DNA of 64,000 nucleotides from Alphaproteobacteria bacterium (lineage in GTDB: Bacteria > Pseudomonadota > Alphaproteobacteria > JACAEB01). The DNA is taken from NCBI GenBank assembly GCA_024236075.1, contig JACKLE010000003.1, forward strand, positions 62,001 to 126,000, given 5' to 3'. The notes beneath the pieces were generated by a model. It saw only the letters and a program-made list of their open reading frames with translations. It was not told the DNA's origin and ran no database searches. Below, piece after piece: positions 17,526-27,165 of the stretch. Each line of letters begins with the position of its first letter. Position 1 is the stretch's first letter. The translations under genes and the position numbers were made by a program.

Positions 17526-18986
17526 ATGAGCTTGGATGCCATTGTCGCGCTCAATCGCTTCGGCATGGGCGCGCGTCCCGGCGATCTCTCCGAGGTCGCG
17601 CGCGACCCGAGGAAATGGCTGCGGGCCCAGATCGAGAGCCGCGCCGCGCTCGCGCCGGCGATGGCGGCGCTCAAGAGCTCGGACGAGATCGCGCACGACA
17701 TTCCCGAGGGACTGAGCGGCCAGGATCTGCGCCGCAGCCTGATCCTGCGCGGGCGCGCCATCTACCAGCAGGAGGTGGCGCTGCGCTACGCGGTGGGCAT
17801 CGGCGCCGATCAGGGGCTCACCGAGCGCCTCGCGCGCTTCTGGTCGAACCACTTCACGGTCTCGACCACCAATCCCCGCGTCGCCGCCTATGCGGGCGCG
17901 ATGGAGCGCGAGGCGATCCGCCCCTACATGACGGGCAAGTTCGAGGACATGCTTCTGGCCGTGGTCCGCCACCCGGCCATGCTCATCTATCTCGACAACA
18001 TCCAGTCCTTCGGGCCGAACTCGCCGGCCGGACAGCGCCGCGATCGCGGGCTCAACGAAAACCTCGCGCGCGAGATCCTGGAGCTCCACACGCTCGGCGT
18101 GAACGGGGGCTATACGCAGGACGACGTCATCGGCCTCGCCAAGATCATCACCGGATGGCAGGTCTATGCCCCCAACCTGCCGAAGGATCTGCCCTCGAAG
18201 GGCGCGTTCGTCTTCCTCGCCTATGCCCACGAGCCGGGCGACCACAAGCTTCTCGGCAAGACCTATCCGGCGTCCCGCGACGACGGGCAGGGCAGGGCGG
18301 CGCTCCGGGACATCGCCCGCCATCCGTCCACCGCGCAGTTCGTCGCGACGAAGCTCGCGCGCCACTTCATCGCCGACGATCCGCCGCAGGCGGCGGTGGA
18401 CGAGCTCGCCGCGATCTTCCGCGAGACGGGTGGCGACCTTCAGAAGGTCACGCTCGCGCTCGTCGAGCGCAAGGAGGCCTGGGAGGTCGCGCCGCGCAAG
18501 TTCCGCTCGCCGGAGGACTTCGTCATCGCGGGCATGCGCGCCCTCTCGGGCTCCAGCACGCTCTCCGCCCTGGCATTCGTCGACGCGGCGAAGGCGATGG
18601 ACGACCGGCTCGACGCGATGAGCGAGGGAATGTCGGTCGAGGACTATCAGCGCCAGCTCCGGGACGTGAACCGGGGCAACGATCCGGCGGGCGCGCTCCT
18701 GCGCACCGTGCAGACCCTCGGCCAATATCCGTATACGGCGAAATCGCCCGCCGGCTGGCCCGACGTCGCCACCTTCTGGGCGAGCCCCGACGCCCTCCTC
18801 GAGCGCCTGGAATGGGCGAGCGCCATCACCGCCCGCATCGGCGTGCGCATGTCGCCGACGGAGCTTGCCGGCGCGGTTCTCGGGGACCGCCTTTCGGACG
18901 AGACGCAAACCGTGCTCGCCGGCGCGGCCTCGCCGGCCCAGGGCGCCGCGCTCGTTCTCTCCAGCCCGGAGTTTCAAAGACGATGA
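17526..18986 (+). CDS. DUF1800 family protein
   Basis: This 486-residue protein belongs to DUF1800, a family of unknown biochemical role nearly always paired with a DUF1501 gene. It contains NRFGMGARPGDL near the start, RFWSNHFTVSTTNP, and ENLAREILELHTLGVNGGYTQ with its conserved acidic and histidine residues. No signal peptide is obvious. The ATG at 17526 has GGGGAGG 6 bp upstream. The stop overlaps the DUF1501 start (ATGA), so the two are coupled and probably act together. Confidence 0.85.
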   Translation: MSLDAIVALNRFGMGARPGDLSEVARDPRKWLRAQIESRAALAPAMAALKSSDEIAHDIPEGLSGQDLRRSLILRGRAIYQQEVALRYAVGIGADQGLTERLARFWSNHFTVSTTNPRVAAYAGAMEREAIRPYMTGKFEDMLLAVVRHPAMLIYLDNIQSFGPNSPAGQRRDRGLNENLAREILELHTLGVNGGYTQDDVIGLAKIITGWQVYAPNLPKDLPSKGAFVFLAYAHEPGDHKLLGKTYPASRDDGQGRAALRDIARHPSTAQFVATKLARHFIADDPPQAAVDELAAIFRETGGDLQKVTLALVERKEAWEVAPRKFRSPEDFVIAGMRALSGSSTLSALAFVDAAKAMDDRLDAMSEGMSVEDYQRQLRDVNRGNDPAGALLRTVQTLGQYPYTAKSPAGWPDVATFWASPDALLERLEWASAITARIGVRMSPTELAGAVLGDRLSDETQTVLAGAASPAQGAALVLSSPEFQRR

Positions 18987-20212
18987 TCACCATCGCCAGA
19001 CGGACGCTCTTGAAGCATCTCGGCCTCGCGGGCCTTTCGGCGAGCGCGGCCGCGGCCTTTCCGTCGCTTTCGCTCGCCGCCGCCCCGACAGAGCGGCGCT
19101 TCGTCGTCGTGCTGCTTCGCGGCGCCATGGACGGGCTCTCGGCCGTGCCGCCCCATGGCGACCCGAGCTACGCCAAGGCGCGCGGCCCCATCGCCATCGG
19201 CTCGCCGGGCTCGGGCGAGGGCGCGGCCCTGAAGCTCGACGGCCTCTTCGCGCTCCATCCGCGCCTCAAGGCGATGAAGGCGCTCTACGACGCGGACGAG
19301 GCGGCGGTCGTCCACGCGGTGGCCTCGCCCTATCGCGACCGGTCGCATTTCGACGGGCAGGACGTCGTCGAGAACGGCGGCGCCGCGCCCAAGCAGCAGA
19401 CGGACGGCTGGCTCAATCGCGCGCTCAAGGGCTATGGCCGCAAAGACGCGAACCGTGCGCTCGCCGTGTCGCAGGCCATGCCCCTGATCCTCACCGGGTC
19501 CGAGCAGGTCAGCTCCTGGACGCCGCCGCGCCTGCCGACCGCGGACGAGGATTATTTCACCCGCGTGCGGCGCATGTATCAGGGCGACGGCGAGCTCGGC
19601 CAGGTGCTCGAGGACGCGCTCGCGACACGCGCCATGGCTCAGGGTGCGATGCAGGAGGACAGCGGCCGCATGGCGCGGCCCGGAGCCTATGGCGGCGGGC
19701 AGCTCTCGGTGCTGACGCGCCCGGCCGGCGCGCTGCTGCGGGCCGATCAGGGCGCGCGCTTCGCGGTTCTCGATCCGGGCGGGTGGGACACCCATGCCAA
19801 TCAGGGCGCCGCGCAGGGTACGCTCGCCCAGCGCCTCGGCGATCTCGACGACGGCCTCGCCGCGCTCAAGGACGCGCTCGGACCGGTCTGGGCCGACACC
19901 GTCGTGGTGGTGGTCACCGAGTTCGGCCGCACCGTCGCGGTCAACGGCTCGAACGGCACGGACCACGGAACGGCCTCGGCGGCGTTCGTGCTCGGCGGCG
20001 CGGTCAGGGGCGGGCAGGTCGTCGCGGACTGGCCCGGCCTTGCGCCCGGACAGCAGTTCCAGGGCCGCGACCTCAACCCGACCTTCGACATGCGCGCGCT
20101 CTTCAAGACGGCCCTCGTCGGCCATATGGGCCTCGAGGAGGGCTTCGTGGACCGCGAGGTCCTGAAGGGCGGCCCGAAGGTCGCGGCGATCGGCGAGCTC
20201 CTGCGCTCCTGA
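18983..20212 (+). CDS. DUF1501 family protein, Tat-type signal
   Basis: This 409-residue protein has the arginine-pair signal ARRTLLKHLGLAGLSASAAA, suggesting Tat export. The mature part has an alkaline-phosphatase/sulfatase-like core typical of DUF1501: VVLLRGAMDGLSAVPP near the start, DPGGWDTHANQG, VTEFGRTVAVNG, and a TDHGTA metal-ligand-like motif. Members are thought to be secreted metal-dependent hydrolase-fold proteins of unknown substrate. It is translationally coupled to the DUF1800 gene and is followed by a short GC palindrome and T-run. Confidence 0.86.
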   Translation: MITIARRTLLKHLGLAGLSASAAAAFPSLSLAAAPTERRFVVVLLRGAMDGLSAVPPHGDPSYAKARGPIAIGSPGSGEGAALKLDGLFALHPRLKAMKALYDADEAAVVHAVASPYRDRSHFDGQDVVENGGAAPKQQTDGWLNRALKGYGRKDANRALAVSQAMPLILTGSEQVSSWTPPRLPTADEDYFTRVRRMYQGDGELGQVLEDALATRAMAQGAMQEDSGRMARPGAYGGGQLSVLTRPAGALLRADQGARFAVLDPGGWDTHANQGAAQGTLAQRLGDLDDGLAALKDALGPVWADTVVVVVTEFGRTVAVNGSNGTDHGTASAAFVLGGAVRGGQVVADWPGLAPGQQFQGRDLNPTFDMRALFKTALVGHMGLEEGFVDREVLKGGPKVAAIGELLRS

Positions 20213-20230
20213 GCCGGCGCCGGCCTTTTT
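20213..20230 (+). terminator. Probable terminator of the DUF1800-DUF1501 operon
   Basis: The 12-bp palindrome GCCGGCGCCGGC starts at the base after the stop codon and is followed by C and five T residues. The stem is short, so strength is uncertain. Confidence 0.5.
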
Positions 20231-20244
20231 CGCGCCCCATGCGA

Positions 20245-20259
20245 TGCTATAGTCGCGCC
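20245..20259 (+). promoter_or_regulatory. Candidate extended -10 promoter for DUF2066-hdaA
   Basis: TGCTATAGT (extended -10, hexamer 20248-20253) is followed by CGCGCC. There is no good -35 at 17 bp. Almost the same sequence occurs upstream of the NDUFA12 gene at 46018. Confidence 0.4.
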
Positions 20260-20309
20260 CCCGGGGGGGCGGGTGCTGCCGCCCAGTTCGATGCAAGGGA
20301 GTTGCGGCG

Positions 20310-21704
20310 ATGCGGCGAGGCCTCAACGCGAGTACGTCCGCCGGAGCGGCGGGGCGTCGCCTCGCGCCCGTGCTCCTGGCGATCCTGGCCGTTTTCGTGC
20401 CGGCCGGCGCGCGCGCGGCGGACGAGGTTTTCACCGTATACGACGTGAAGGTCGACGTGACGGCGGCGAGCGCGCGCGATGCGCGCGTCAAGGCGCTCGA
20501 CGAGGCCCGCTCCGCGGCCTTTCGCCAGCTCCTCGAGCGCCTGACCGTCGCGCAGGACCACGCGCAGCTTCCCGAGGCCTCGCCCCAGGAGCTCGTCGAT
20601 GCCGAGCTCAGCGTCGAGGTCGCCCGCGAGAAGGCGAGCTCGGTGCGCTACATCGCGGAGGTGACCTATTCCTTCCGCCCCGAGCTCGTGCGCGACTTCC
20701 TGCGCCAGCACGGCCTGTCGTACACGGAGAGCCAGGCGCGCCCGATGCTGGTGGTTCCGGTCCTGGTCCAACAGGCGGCGGGCGATCCCGGCACGGCGAC
20801 CGAGTCCGTGCTCCTCTGGGAGCCCGAGAACGACTGGGCGCCGGTGTGGGTCGCTCCGCGCTTCCGTTCGGGCCTCCTGCCCGTCGTGACGCCGCTCGGC
20901 GACACGGAGGACCTCCTCAAGATGACGGGCGAGGCTGCCCGCGAGGCCGACTGGACCGCGCTCGAGCCTCTGGCCTCCCGCTATGGCGTCGGCGAGGTTC
21001 TCGTCGCGATCGCCCGGGTGACGCACAGCCCGGACGGGCGCGCGGAGCGCGTGGACGTCGAGCTGCGCCGCGTGCGCCCGGACGGCGAGGAGCTCGCCGT
21101 CGGCGCGATGGAGGGGCCCTCGGCGCCGGCCCAGCCCGGGCAGACGCGGGCTCCGGCCCTGTCGAGGGATCTCGCCGTCGCGGCCGTCGACATGGCGATG
21201 GCGGGCTGGATCGAGGCCTGGAAGGACCGCACGCTGGTCTCGCCCGGCGAGGAGAGCCGCATCGCCGCCACCGCGATCTTCCATGGCGGCCTTTCCGACT
21301 GGACCGCGATCCGCACCGCCCTCGCCGACGACGCGAATGTGCGCGCGAGCGAGATCAAGGCGCTCTCGGCGACCGGCGCCGAGATCGAGCTTTCCTTCGC
21401 GGGCACCGTCGAGCAGCTCGCCCTGACCCTGGCGCAGCGCAATGTGAGCCTCTCGGTGCTCAACGGCCTCTGGCTGCTGGAGGCCGGCACCCAGGCGACG
21501 GGGCTCGCCCCGAGCGCGGTCGGTCCCGGAGAGCGCCCGCCCATCTCCCAGGTCTTCGCCACGCCCTTCGCGGCCCCGCCGCCGGCGACCGCCGCGATTC
21601 CCGGCGAGAGCGAGGACTGGAACCGCGCGCTCGGCAATGTCGATCCGGAGCGTGCCCGGATGGCCCCCATTCCAAGCGCCGCGCCCGGGACTGCCGGACA
21701 ATGA
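20310..21704 (+). CDS. DUF2066 domain exported protein
   Basis: This 464-residue protein has an N-terminal signal peptide (about 1-37, ending ARA). The N-terminal region VFTVYDVKVDVTAASARDARVKAL and the RQLLERLT and VRYIAEVTYSF segments match DUF2066, a periplasmic family of unknown function. The C-terminal half is less conserved and ends in a Pro/Ala-rich tail. The gene overlaps hdaA by 4 bp (ATGA). This DUF2066-hdaA-ppk-ppx order recurs in alphaproteobacteria. Confidence 0.8.
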   Translation: MRRGLNASTSAGAAGRRLAPVLLAILAVFVPAGARAADEVFTVYDVKVDVTAASARDARVKALDEARSAAFRQLLERLTVAQDHAQLPEASPQELVDAELSVEVAREKASSVRYIAEVTYSFRPELVRDFLRQHGLSYTESQARPMLVVPVLVQQAAGDPGTATESVLLWEPENDWAPVWVAPRFRSGLLPVVTPLGDTEDLLKMTGEAAREADWTALEPLASRYGVGEVLVAIARVTHSPDGRAERVDVELRRVRPDGEELAVGAMEGPSAPAQPGQTRAPALSRDLAVAAVDMAMAGWIEAWKDRTLVSPGEESRIAATAIFHGGLSDWTAIRTALADDANVRASEIKALSATGAEIELSFAGTVEQLALTLAQRNVSLSVLNGLWLLEAGTQATGLAPSAVGPGERPPISQVFATPFAAPPPATAAIPGESEDWNRALGNVDPERARMAPIPSAAPGTAGQ

Positions 21705-22450
21705 CGCTGGACGGCGAAACCGGCGGAGGGACCGACGCAGGCGACACCCGCGATGCGGGTAATTCCCCAGAGCAGCTCGCCTTCCTGTTTCACTTCGCGC
21801 CCCGCTTCGACCGCGCAAGCTTCGTCACCTCGCACAGCAATTTCGAGGCGCTGACGGCGATCGACCAGTGGCCGGCCTGGCGCCATCCGGCGCTCGCGCT
21901 CTATGGGCCGCCCGCTTGCGGCAAGTCGCACCTGGCGGCGATGTGGGCCGCCGACGCGCGCGCCGAGACGCTCGACGCCCGCCGTCTCGCCGGCCTCGAG
22001 CCCCGGCACGGCGCCGCCTATCTGCTCGACCTCGGCGTCGGCGCCCCGCCGCAGGAGGAGGCGCTTTTCCATTTCCTCAACCGCGTCGACCAGGGGGAGG
22101 CGAGCCTCCTCCTCGCCGCGCGCGTCCCGCCGTCCCGGTGGCCTGTGGAGCTGCCCGATCTCGCGACCCGTCTCGGAGCGATACCGTCGGTCGGCGTCGG
22201 GACGCCCGACGAGGGCCTTATGCGCGCGGTGCTCGCCAAGCACCTGAAGGACCGCCAGCTAGCCCTGCCGGCGGCCCTCGTCGACTTCCTCGTCGAGCAG
22301 ATGGGCGCCTCGCTTTCCGGGCTTGCCGGCCTCGTCGAGGCGCTCGAGCGCGAGGTCGTGCGGGGCCGCCGCATTCCCTCGCGCGCGCGCGTCGTCGACC
22401 TTCTCGTCGCGCTCGGAGCGGACGAGGAAGGCTCTTTGACGGATTCATGA
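21701..22450 (+). CDS. hdaA: DnaA-inactivation ATPase HdaA
   Basis: HdaA binds the DNA polymerase clamp and stimulates ATP hydrolysis by DnaA to prevent over-initiation. The protein has 249 residues. The clamp-binding motif QLAFLF lies at residues 25-30. The AAA+ P-loop is GPPACGKSHLAA, and Walker B-like DLGVGAP is weak, as is usual in Hda proteins. The DnaA DNA-binding domain IV is absent, as expected. Context upstream of ppk supports the call. Confidence 0.88.
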   Translation: MTLDGETGGGTDAGDTRDAGNSPEQLAFLFHFAPRFDRASFVTSHSNFEALTAIDQWPAWRHPALALYGPPACGKSHLAAMWAADARAETLDARRLAGLEPRHGAAYLLDLGVGAPPQEEALFHFLNRVDQGEASLLLAARVPPSRWPVELPDLATRLGAIPSVGVGTPDEGLMRAVLAKHLKDRQLALPAALVDFLVEQMGASLSGLAGLVEALEREVVRGRRIPSRARVVDLLVALGADEEGSLTDS

Positions 22451-22634
22451 CGTGGAAGGACGAGAGCCGGGCGCCTTCCGGGCTCGTCAAGGAGATCGCA
22501 ACGAGCGACGTGGCACCTTCGCGCGGCGCGGCAATGCGCGGCCGGTGTCTCCCTTTGGGAAGCGAATTGCTCTATTGTCCGCCGCGGGTTGGGCCCGGGG
22601 CTCCTCGGGCGGGGCAAAGGATGCGAGCGACATC

Positions 22635-24842
22635 ATGACCATGGCGACACCAACCAGAGAGCGGGCGCCGCGCAAGGCGCGCGCGATCGCCGGCGCGAGC
22701 CTCACCTCGAACGATCGCTTCATCAATCGCGAGCTGTCCTGGCTCGCCTTCAACATGCGTGTCCTCGAGGAATCGCAGAACACGAATCACCCGCTCCTGG
22801 AGCGCCTGCGCTTCCTTTCGATCTCGGCCTCGAACCTCGACGAGTTCTTCATGGTGCGCGTCGCGGGCCTGCGCGGCATGGTCGCGGCCGGCGTGAATGT
22901 TCCGAGCCAGGACGGCCTCACGCCCGCCCAGCAGCTCGCGCGCATCCAGCAGCGCGCGGGCGAGCTCATGGACGCCCAGCAGAAGCAGTGGACGGTCCTG
23001 CGAAAGGAGCTCGCCGAGACCGGCATCGAGGTCGTCGAGCCCGATGCCGTCACGCCCTCCGACCGGCAGTTCCTCGATCGCTTCTTCGACGAGCAGGTCT
23101 TTCCGATCCTGACGCCCCTGGCCGTCGACCCGGCGCATCCCTTTCCCTTCATCGCGAACGAGGGCTTCGCCATCGCGCTGAAGCTGAAGCGCCGCTCCGA
23201 CGGCAAGCGCTTCAACGCGCTCATCCCCGTGCCCACCCAGGTGCCGCGCTTCGTCCGCCTCGCCGGCCACAAGGGCAGCAACGGCAAGGCGCCCGAGGCC
23301 CGCTTCATCACGCTCGAGAACCTCATCGGGCTCTCGATCGAGAAGCTCTTCCCCGATCACGAGGTCCACGGGCGGGGCTCGTTCCGTGTGCTGCGCGACA
23401 GCGACATCGAGGTCGAGGAGGAGGCCGAGGATCTCGTGCGCCTCTTCGAGACGCTGCTGAAGCGCCGCCGACGCGGCTCGATCATCCGCCTCAAATGCGA
23501 AGAGGCGATGCCGGCCGACCTGCGCGAGCTCGTCGCGAGCGAGATCGAGGCGCCGGACGATGCGACCGTCCTCGTGAAGGGCCTTCTCGGCCTCGCGCAG
23601 ACCTCAGAGCTCATTCTCGACGAGCGCCCGGATCTCAAGTTCACGCCGTTCACGGCGCGCTTTCCCGAGCGCATCCGCGAGCATGGCGGGGACTGCTTCG
23701 CGGCGATCAAGGCGAAGGACATTGTCGTCCATCACCCCTACGAGTCCTTCGACGTGGTCGTCCAGTTCCTGCGTCAGGCCGCCGCCGACGCCGACGTCGT
23801 CGCCATCAAGCAGACGCTGTACCGGACCTCGAAGGACTCGCCCATCGTCCGCGCGCTGATCGAGGCCGCCGAGCAGGGCAAGTCCGTGACCGCTCTCGTC
23901 GAGCTCAAGGCGCGCTTCGACGAGGCGGCGAACATCAAATGGGCGCGCGACCTGGAGCGCGCCGGCGTCCAGGTCGTCTTCGGGTTCATCGAGCTCAAGA
24001 CCCACGCCAAGGTGAGCCTCGTCGTGCGCCGCGAGAGCGGCGAGTTGCGCACCTACTGCCATTTCGGGACGGGCAACTATCATCCGATCACGGCGAAGAT
24101 CTACACGGACCTCTCGCTCTTCAGCGCCGATCCCAAGCTCGCCCGCGACGCGGCGCATCTCTTCAACTTCGTCACCGGCTATGCCGAGCCGCGCGCGCTG
24201 GAGATGATCGCCGTCTCGCCGATCTCGCTGCGCAAGCGCCTCCTCGACCATATCGAGGAGGAGATCGCCCATGCCGAGGCGGGCCGGCCGGCCACCATCT
24301 GGGCGAAGCTCAATTCGGTGGTCGATCCCATCGTCATCGACGCGCTCTACCGGGCGAGCCAGGCGGGCGTCGAGATCGACCTCGTGGTGCGCGGCATATG
24401 CTGCCTGCGGCCGGGCGTGAAGGGCCTCTCGGAAAACATCCGCGTCAAGAGCATCATCGGGCGCTTCCTCGAGCACTCGCGCATCCTTTGCTTCGGCAAC
24501 GGCGCGAAGCTGCCTTCGCGCAAGGCGCGCGTCTATATCTCGTCGGCCGACTGGATGCCTCGCAATCTCGACCGCCGCGTCGAGACGCTCGTGCCCATTG
24601 TCAATCCCACGGTCCACCAGCAGGTGCTCGACCAGATCATGGTCGCCAACCTCAAGGACAACGAGCAGAGCTGGACGCTCGGTCCCGACGGCACCTATGC
24701 GCGGATCGTCCGCGAGCCGGGCGAGGAGGCGATCAACGCGCATCGCTACTTCATGACCAACCCCAGCCTTTCGGGACGCGGCAAGGCGCTCACCTTCGAC
24801 CAGCCGCCCCAGTTCCGCATCGAGGACGAGAGTGCCAACTGA
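22635..24842 (+). CDS. ppk: Polyphosphate kinase 1
   Basis: PPK1 makes polyphosphate from ATP at the inner membrane. The protein has 735 residues. The N-terminal domain starts FINRELSWLAFNMRVLEE. The autophosphorylated His is H457 in ELKTHAKVSLVVRRE, followed by CHFGTGNYHP. The second PLD-like half contains YISSADWMPRNLDRRVE. ATG 22635 is preferred although the AAGGA ribosome site is 15 bp away; ATG 22641 is an alternative. ppx begins within its last 11 bp, so synthesis and breakdown of polyphosphate are co-expressed. Confidence 0.96.
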   Translation: MTMATPTRERAPRKARAIAGASLTSNDRFINRELSWLAFNMRVLEESQNTNHPLLERLRFLSISASNLDEFFMVRVAGLRGMVAAGVNVPSQDGLTPAQQLARIQQRAGELMDAQQKQWTVLRKELAETGIEVVEPDAVTPSDRQFLDRFFDEQVFPILTPLAVDPAHPFPFIANEGFAIALKLKRRSDGKRFNALIPVPTQVPRFVRLAGHKGSNGKAPEARFITLENLIGLSIEKLFPDHEVHGRGSFRVLRDSDIEVEEEAEDLVRLFETLLKRRRRGSIIRLKCEEAMPADLRELVASEIEAPDDATVLVKGLLGLAQTSELILDERPDLKFTPFTARFPERIREHGGDCFAAIKAKDIVVHHPYESFDVVVQFLRQAAADADVVAIKQTLYRTSKDSPIVRALIEAAEQGKSVTALVELKARFDEAANIKWARDLERAGVQVVFGFIELKTHAKVSLVVRRESGELRTYCHFGTGNYHPITAKIYTDLSLFSADPKLARDAAHLFNFVTGYAEPRALEMIAVSPISLRKRLLDHIEEEIAHAEAGRPATIWAKLNSVVDPIVIDALYRASQAGVEIDLVVRGICCLRPGVKGLSENIRVKSIIGRFLEHSRILCFGNGAKLPSRKARVYISSADWMPRNLDRRVETLVPIVNPTVHQQVLDQIMVANLKDNEQSWTLGPDGTYARIVREPGEEAINAHRYFMTNPSLSGRGKALTFDQPPQFRIEDESAN

Positions 24843-26349
24843 CGTCGCGTCGGTCCGGGCGCGGCCGGCGCCCGGCAATGTCTCCACTCCCTTCGGCGTC
24901 GTCGACATCGGCTCCAATTCCGTCCGCCTCGTGATCTTTCGCGCGCTCCGGCGCAGCCCCGTCATCCTCCACAACGAGAAGGTGATGTGCGGCATCGGCC
25001 GGGCGCTCGCGTCCACGGGCCGGCTCGACGCCGACGGCGCCGAGCGGGCCCTCTCGGCCCTGACGCGCTTCCGCGTCGTCGCCGAGGGGCTGCACGTCGG
25101 AACCATCGAGGCGGTCGCCACGGCGGCCGCGCGGGACGCGGAGAACGGGCGCGCCTTTCTCGACGAGGCCGAGCGGCGGATCGGCGCGCCGATCCGGCTG
25201 CTTTCGGGCGAGGAGGAGGCCCGCTATTCGGCGCTCGGCGTCATCGCGGGCATTCCGGGCGCGGACGGCATCGTGGGCGATCTCGGAGGCGGCAGCCTGG
25301 AGCTGTGCTCCGTGGCGCGCGGCGAGGTGGGGCGCGGCGTCACGCTGCCCTTGGGGCCGCTTCGTCTCGCCGACGTCGCGGGAAGCGACATGGCGAAGGT
25401 GAGGAAGCTCGTCGCCGAGGCGGTCGCGGGCGTCTCCTGGCTCCACGAGATGCGCGGCCGGACGCTCTATGCCGTGGGCGGCGCATGGCGCGCCTTCGCG
25501 CGGCTCCGGCTCGAGACCACGCACCATCCGCTCCACATTCTCCACGCCTATGCGATCCCGCGCCAGGAGGCGATCGATTTCGCCCGCTTCCTCGCGGGCC
25601 AGAGCCGTCGCTCCATGGAGCGCATCGCGGACATCTCCCGCCGCCGCCTGGAGCTCATGCCCTATGCGGCCGTGGTCCTGGGCGAGGTGGTGGGCGCGAC
25701 GCCCGTCGATGAGGTCGTCGTCTCGGCCTTCGGCCTGCGCGAGGGGCTCCTCTACGACCGGCTGAGCCCGGAGGAGCAGGCGCGCGATCCGCTGATCGAG
25801 GCCGCGCGGGGCATCGGCGAGCGCGAGGGGCGCGATCCGGCGTTCGCGGAGCCGCTGGTGCGCTGGACCGGTCCGCTCTTTCCCGACGAGACGCGCGGCG
25901 AGAGCCGACTGCGCATGGCCGCCGCGCATCTCTCCGACCTCGCCTGGAGGGCGCACCCGGACTATCGCTCCGAGCTCGCCTTCTCCGAGATCCTCACCGC
26001 ACCCATCGCCGGCGTCACGCATAGCGAGCATGTCCGCCTCGCGCTCGCGCTCCATCACCGCTATGTCGGCGTCAGCGATCCGGATGGGCTCGAGCGCTTC
26101 AAGGGCCTGCTCGATCCGCTCTCGCGGGCCTGGGCGAAGCGCGTGGGCCTCGCCTTCCGCTTCGCCTTCGCGCTGACGGCCGGCTCGCCGGACATCCTCA
26201 AGGGGCTGAAGCTCCGGGTGCAGAAGGACCAGCTTCTCATCTCGCGCGCGGGCGAGCTGGGGCCGCTCTTCGACGATAGGACCATGCGCCATCTCGTCCA
26301 GCTCGCCGAGCTCTGCCAGCTGAAGCCGGAGGTCGCGGAGCGCGACTGA
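24832..26349 (+). CDS. ppx: Exopolyphosphatase (Ppx/GppA family)
   Basis: This ASKHA-fold phosphatase of 505 residues releases Pi from polyphosphate or pppGpp. VVDIGSNSVRLVIF is phosphate motif 1, LLSGEEEARYSALG the central motif, and GIVGDLGGGSLEL phosphate motif 2. The C-terminal region (from about 310) is an HD-like helical domain. The start is GTG, overlapping ppk by 11 bp. Confidence 0.93.
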   Translation: MPTDVASVRARPAPGNVSTPFGVVDIGSNSVRLVIFRALRRSPVILHNEKVMCGIGRALASTGRLDADGAERALSALTRFRVVAEGLHVGTIEAVATAAARDAENGRAFLDEAERRIGAPIRLLSGEEEARYSALGVIAGIPGADGIVGDLGGGSLELCSVARGEVGRGVTLPLGPLRLADVAGSDMAKVRKLVAEAVAGVSWLHEMRGRTLYAVGGAWRAFARLRLETTHHPLHILHAYAIPRQEAIDFARFLAGQSRRSMERIADISRRRLELMPYAAVVLGEVVGATPVDEVVVSAFGLREGLLYDRLSPEEQARDPLIEAARGIGEREGRDPAFAEPLVRWTGPLFPDETRGESRLRMAAAHLSDLAWRAHPDYRSELAFSEILTAPIAGVTHSEHVRLALALHHRYVGVSDPDGLERFKGLLDPLSRAWAKRVGLAFRFAFALTAGSPDILKGLKLRVQKDQLLISRAGELGPLFDDRTMRHLVQLAELCQLKPEVAERD

Positions 26350-26358
26350 GGCAGGGGT

Positions 26359-26426
26359 GGGGGTGGGGTCCGCGGATCACGGGTCGCCGGGCGGATTGAA
26401 GACGCCCGTGCCCGCGCCCCACCCCC
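26359..26426. repeat. G/C-rich inverted repeat between ppx and tetR
   Basis: GGGGGTGGGG (26359-26368) and CCCCACCCCC (26417-26426) are perfect complements 48 bp apart, in the convergent space after ppx. No T-run follows. It may act as a weak bidirectional terminator; nothing else was seen in 26350-26517. Confidence 0.35.
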
Positions 26427-26517
26427 GAGCCCTCCCTGCCGCTCGGGCCCTCGGGGCGCCGGGCTGCGGGAAGCCGGGATCTCGGGAAGGAAGAGCGACA
26501 AGGATGACGATTGGGTG

Positions 26518-26535
26518 CAAGTGAACGCTCACTCG
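26518..26535. promoter_or_regulatory. Second TetR-like operator, downstream of tetR
   Basis: CAAGTGAACGCTCACTCG is a near-palindrome matching the tetR promoter operator at 13 of 18 positions. It sits 49 bp beyond the tetR stop, with no recognisable gene starting from it. Confidence 0.45.
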
Positions 26536-26583
26536 CATTCGGCGGAAAATCGAGCGGTGCGCAGGGGTTCGCGGACATCGGCC

Positions 26584-27165
26584 TCAGCTCGCGAGGGCGC
26601 GGGTAAGGGCGGCGCAAACCGCGTCGGCATGACGGGACAGCGGGGCCTCGAGCCCGCCATGGACCACCGAGAGCGCCGGCTGCACCAGGAAGCCGAGAAA
26701 GATCGAGGCGCCGAGATCGACGTCGCGCAATCCGATCTCGCCGGCCTCGATTCCCGAGGCGAGGATGGCGCGCGCCACATGGACGGGCCCGAATACCTCG
26801 GCGGGAATGCGGGGCAGGGCCTCGCTCTGCATGAGAAGCAGGAAGCGGTAGAGCGTCGGCTCCCGGTCGAAGAGCGCGAATTCCTGGCGGACGATGGCGC
26901 AGAGCCTGGCGCTCGCCGTGGGCTCGGACAGCGCGACGCGCTCCATGCGCCGGCCGAACTCGGTGTAGTTCTCGCGGAAGAGCTCGGCGATGAGCGCCTC
27001 CTTGGACGGGTAGTGGCGGTAGAGCGTGCCCTCGGCGATGCCGGCCGCCCTGGCGAGATCGCGCACGGTGGTCTCGCTGGCGCCCTTCGAGACGCAAAGC
27101 GCGAGGGCCGCGGCCTTGATGCGGCTGCGCGTGTCCTCCGGCGCGTCCATGCTTTGAGTGAACAT
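26584..27165 (-). CDS. TetR/AcrR family transcriptional regulator
   Basis: The product has 193 residues. The N-terminal helix-turn-helix reads ASETTVRDLARAAGIAEGTLYRHYPSKEALIAELF, quoted here in two overlapping parts: TTVRDLARAAGIAEGTLYRH and PSKEALIAELF, a textbook TetR DNA-binding domain. The C-terminal ligand domain (about 65-193) is unassigned. ATG 27165 lies inside the operator; ATG 27150 (MDAPEDTRSR) is an equally good start and more typical of the family. Neither has a ribosome site, and the predicted transcription start is close to 27165, so the mRNA may be leaderless. Autoregulation is likely. Neighbours suggest control of the four-cysteine protein genes, but that is inference. Confidence 0.92.
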   Translation of the reverse strand: MFTQSMDAPEDTRSRIKAAALALCVSKGASETTVRDLARAAGIAEGTLYRHYPSKEALIAELFRENYTEFGRRMERVALSEPTASARLCAIVRQEFALFDREPTLYRFLLLMQSEALPRIPAEVFGPVHVARAILASGIEAGEIGLRDVDLGASIFLGFLVQPALSVVHGGLEAPLSRHADAVCAALTRALAS

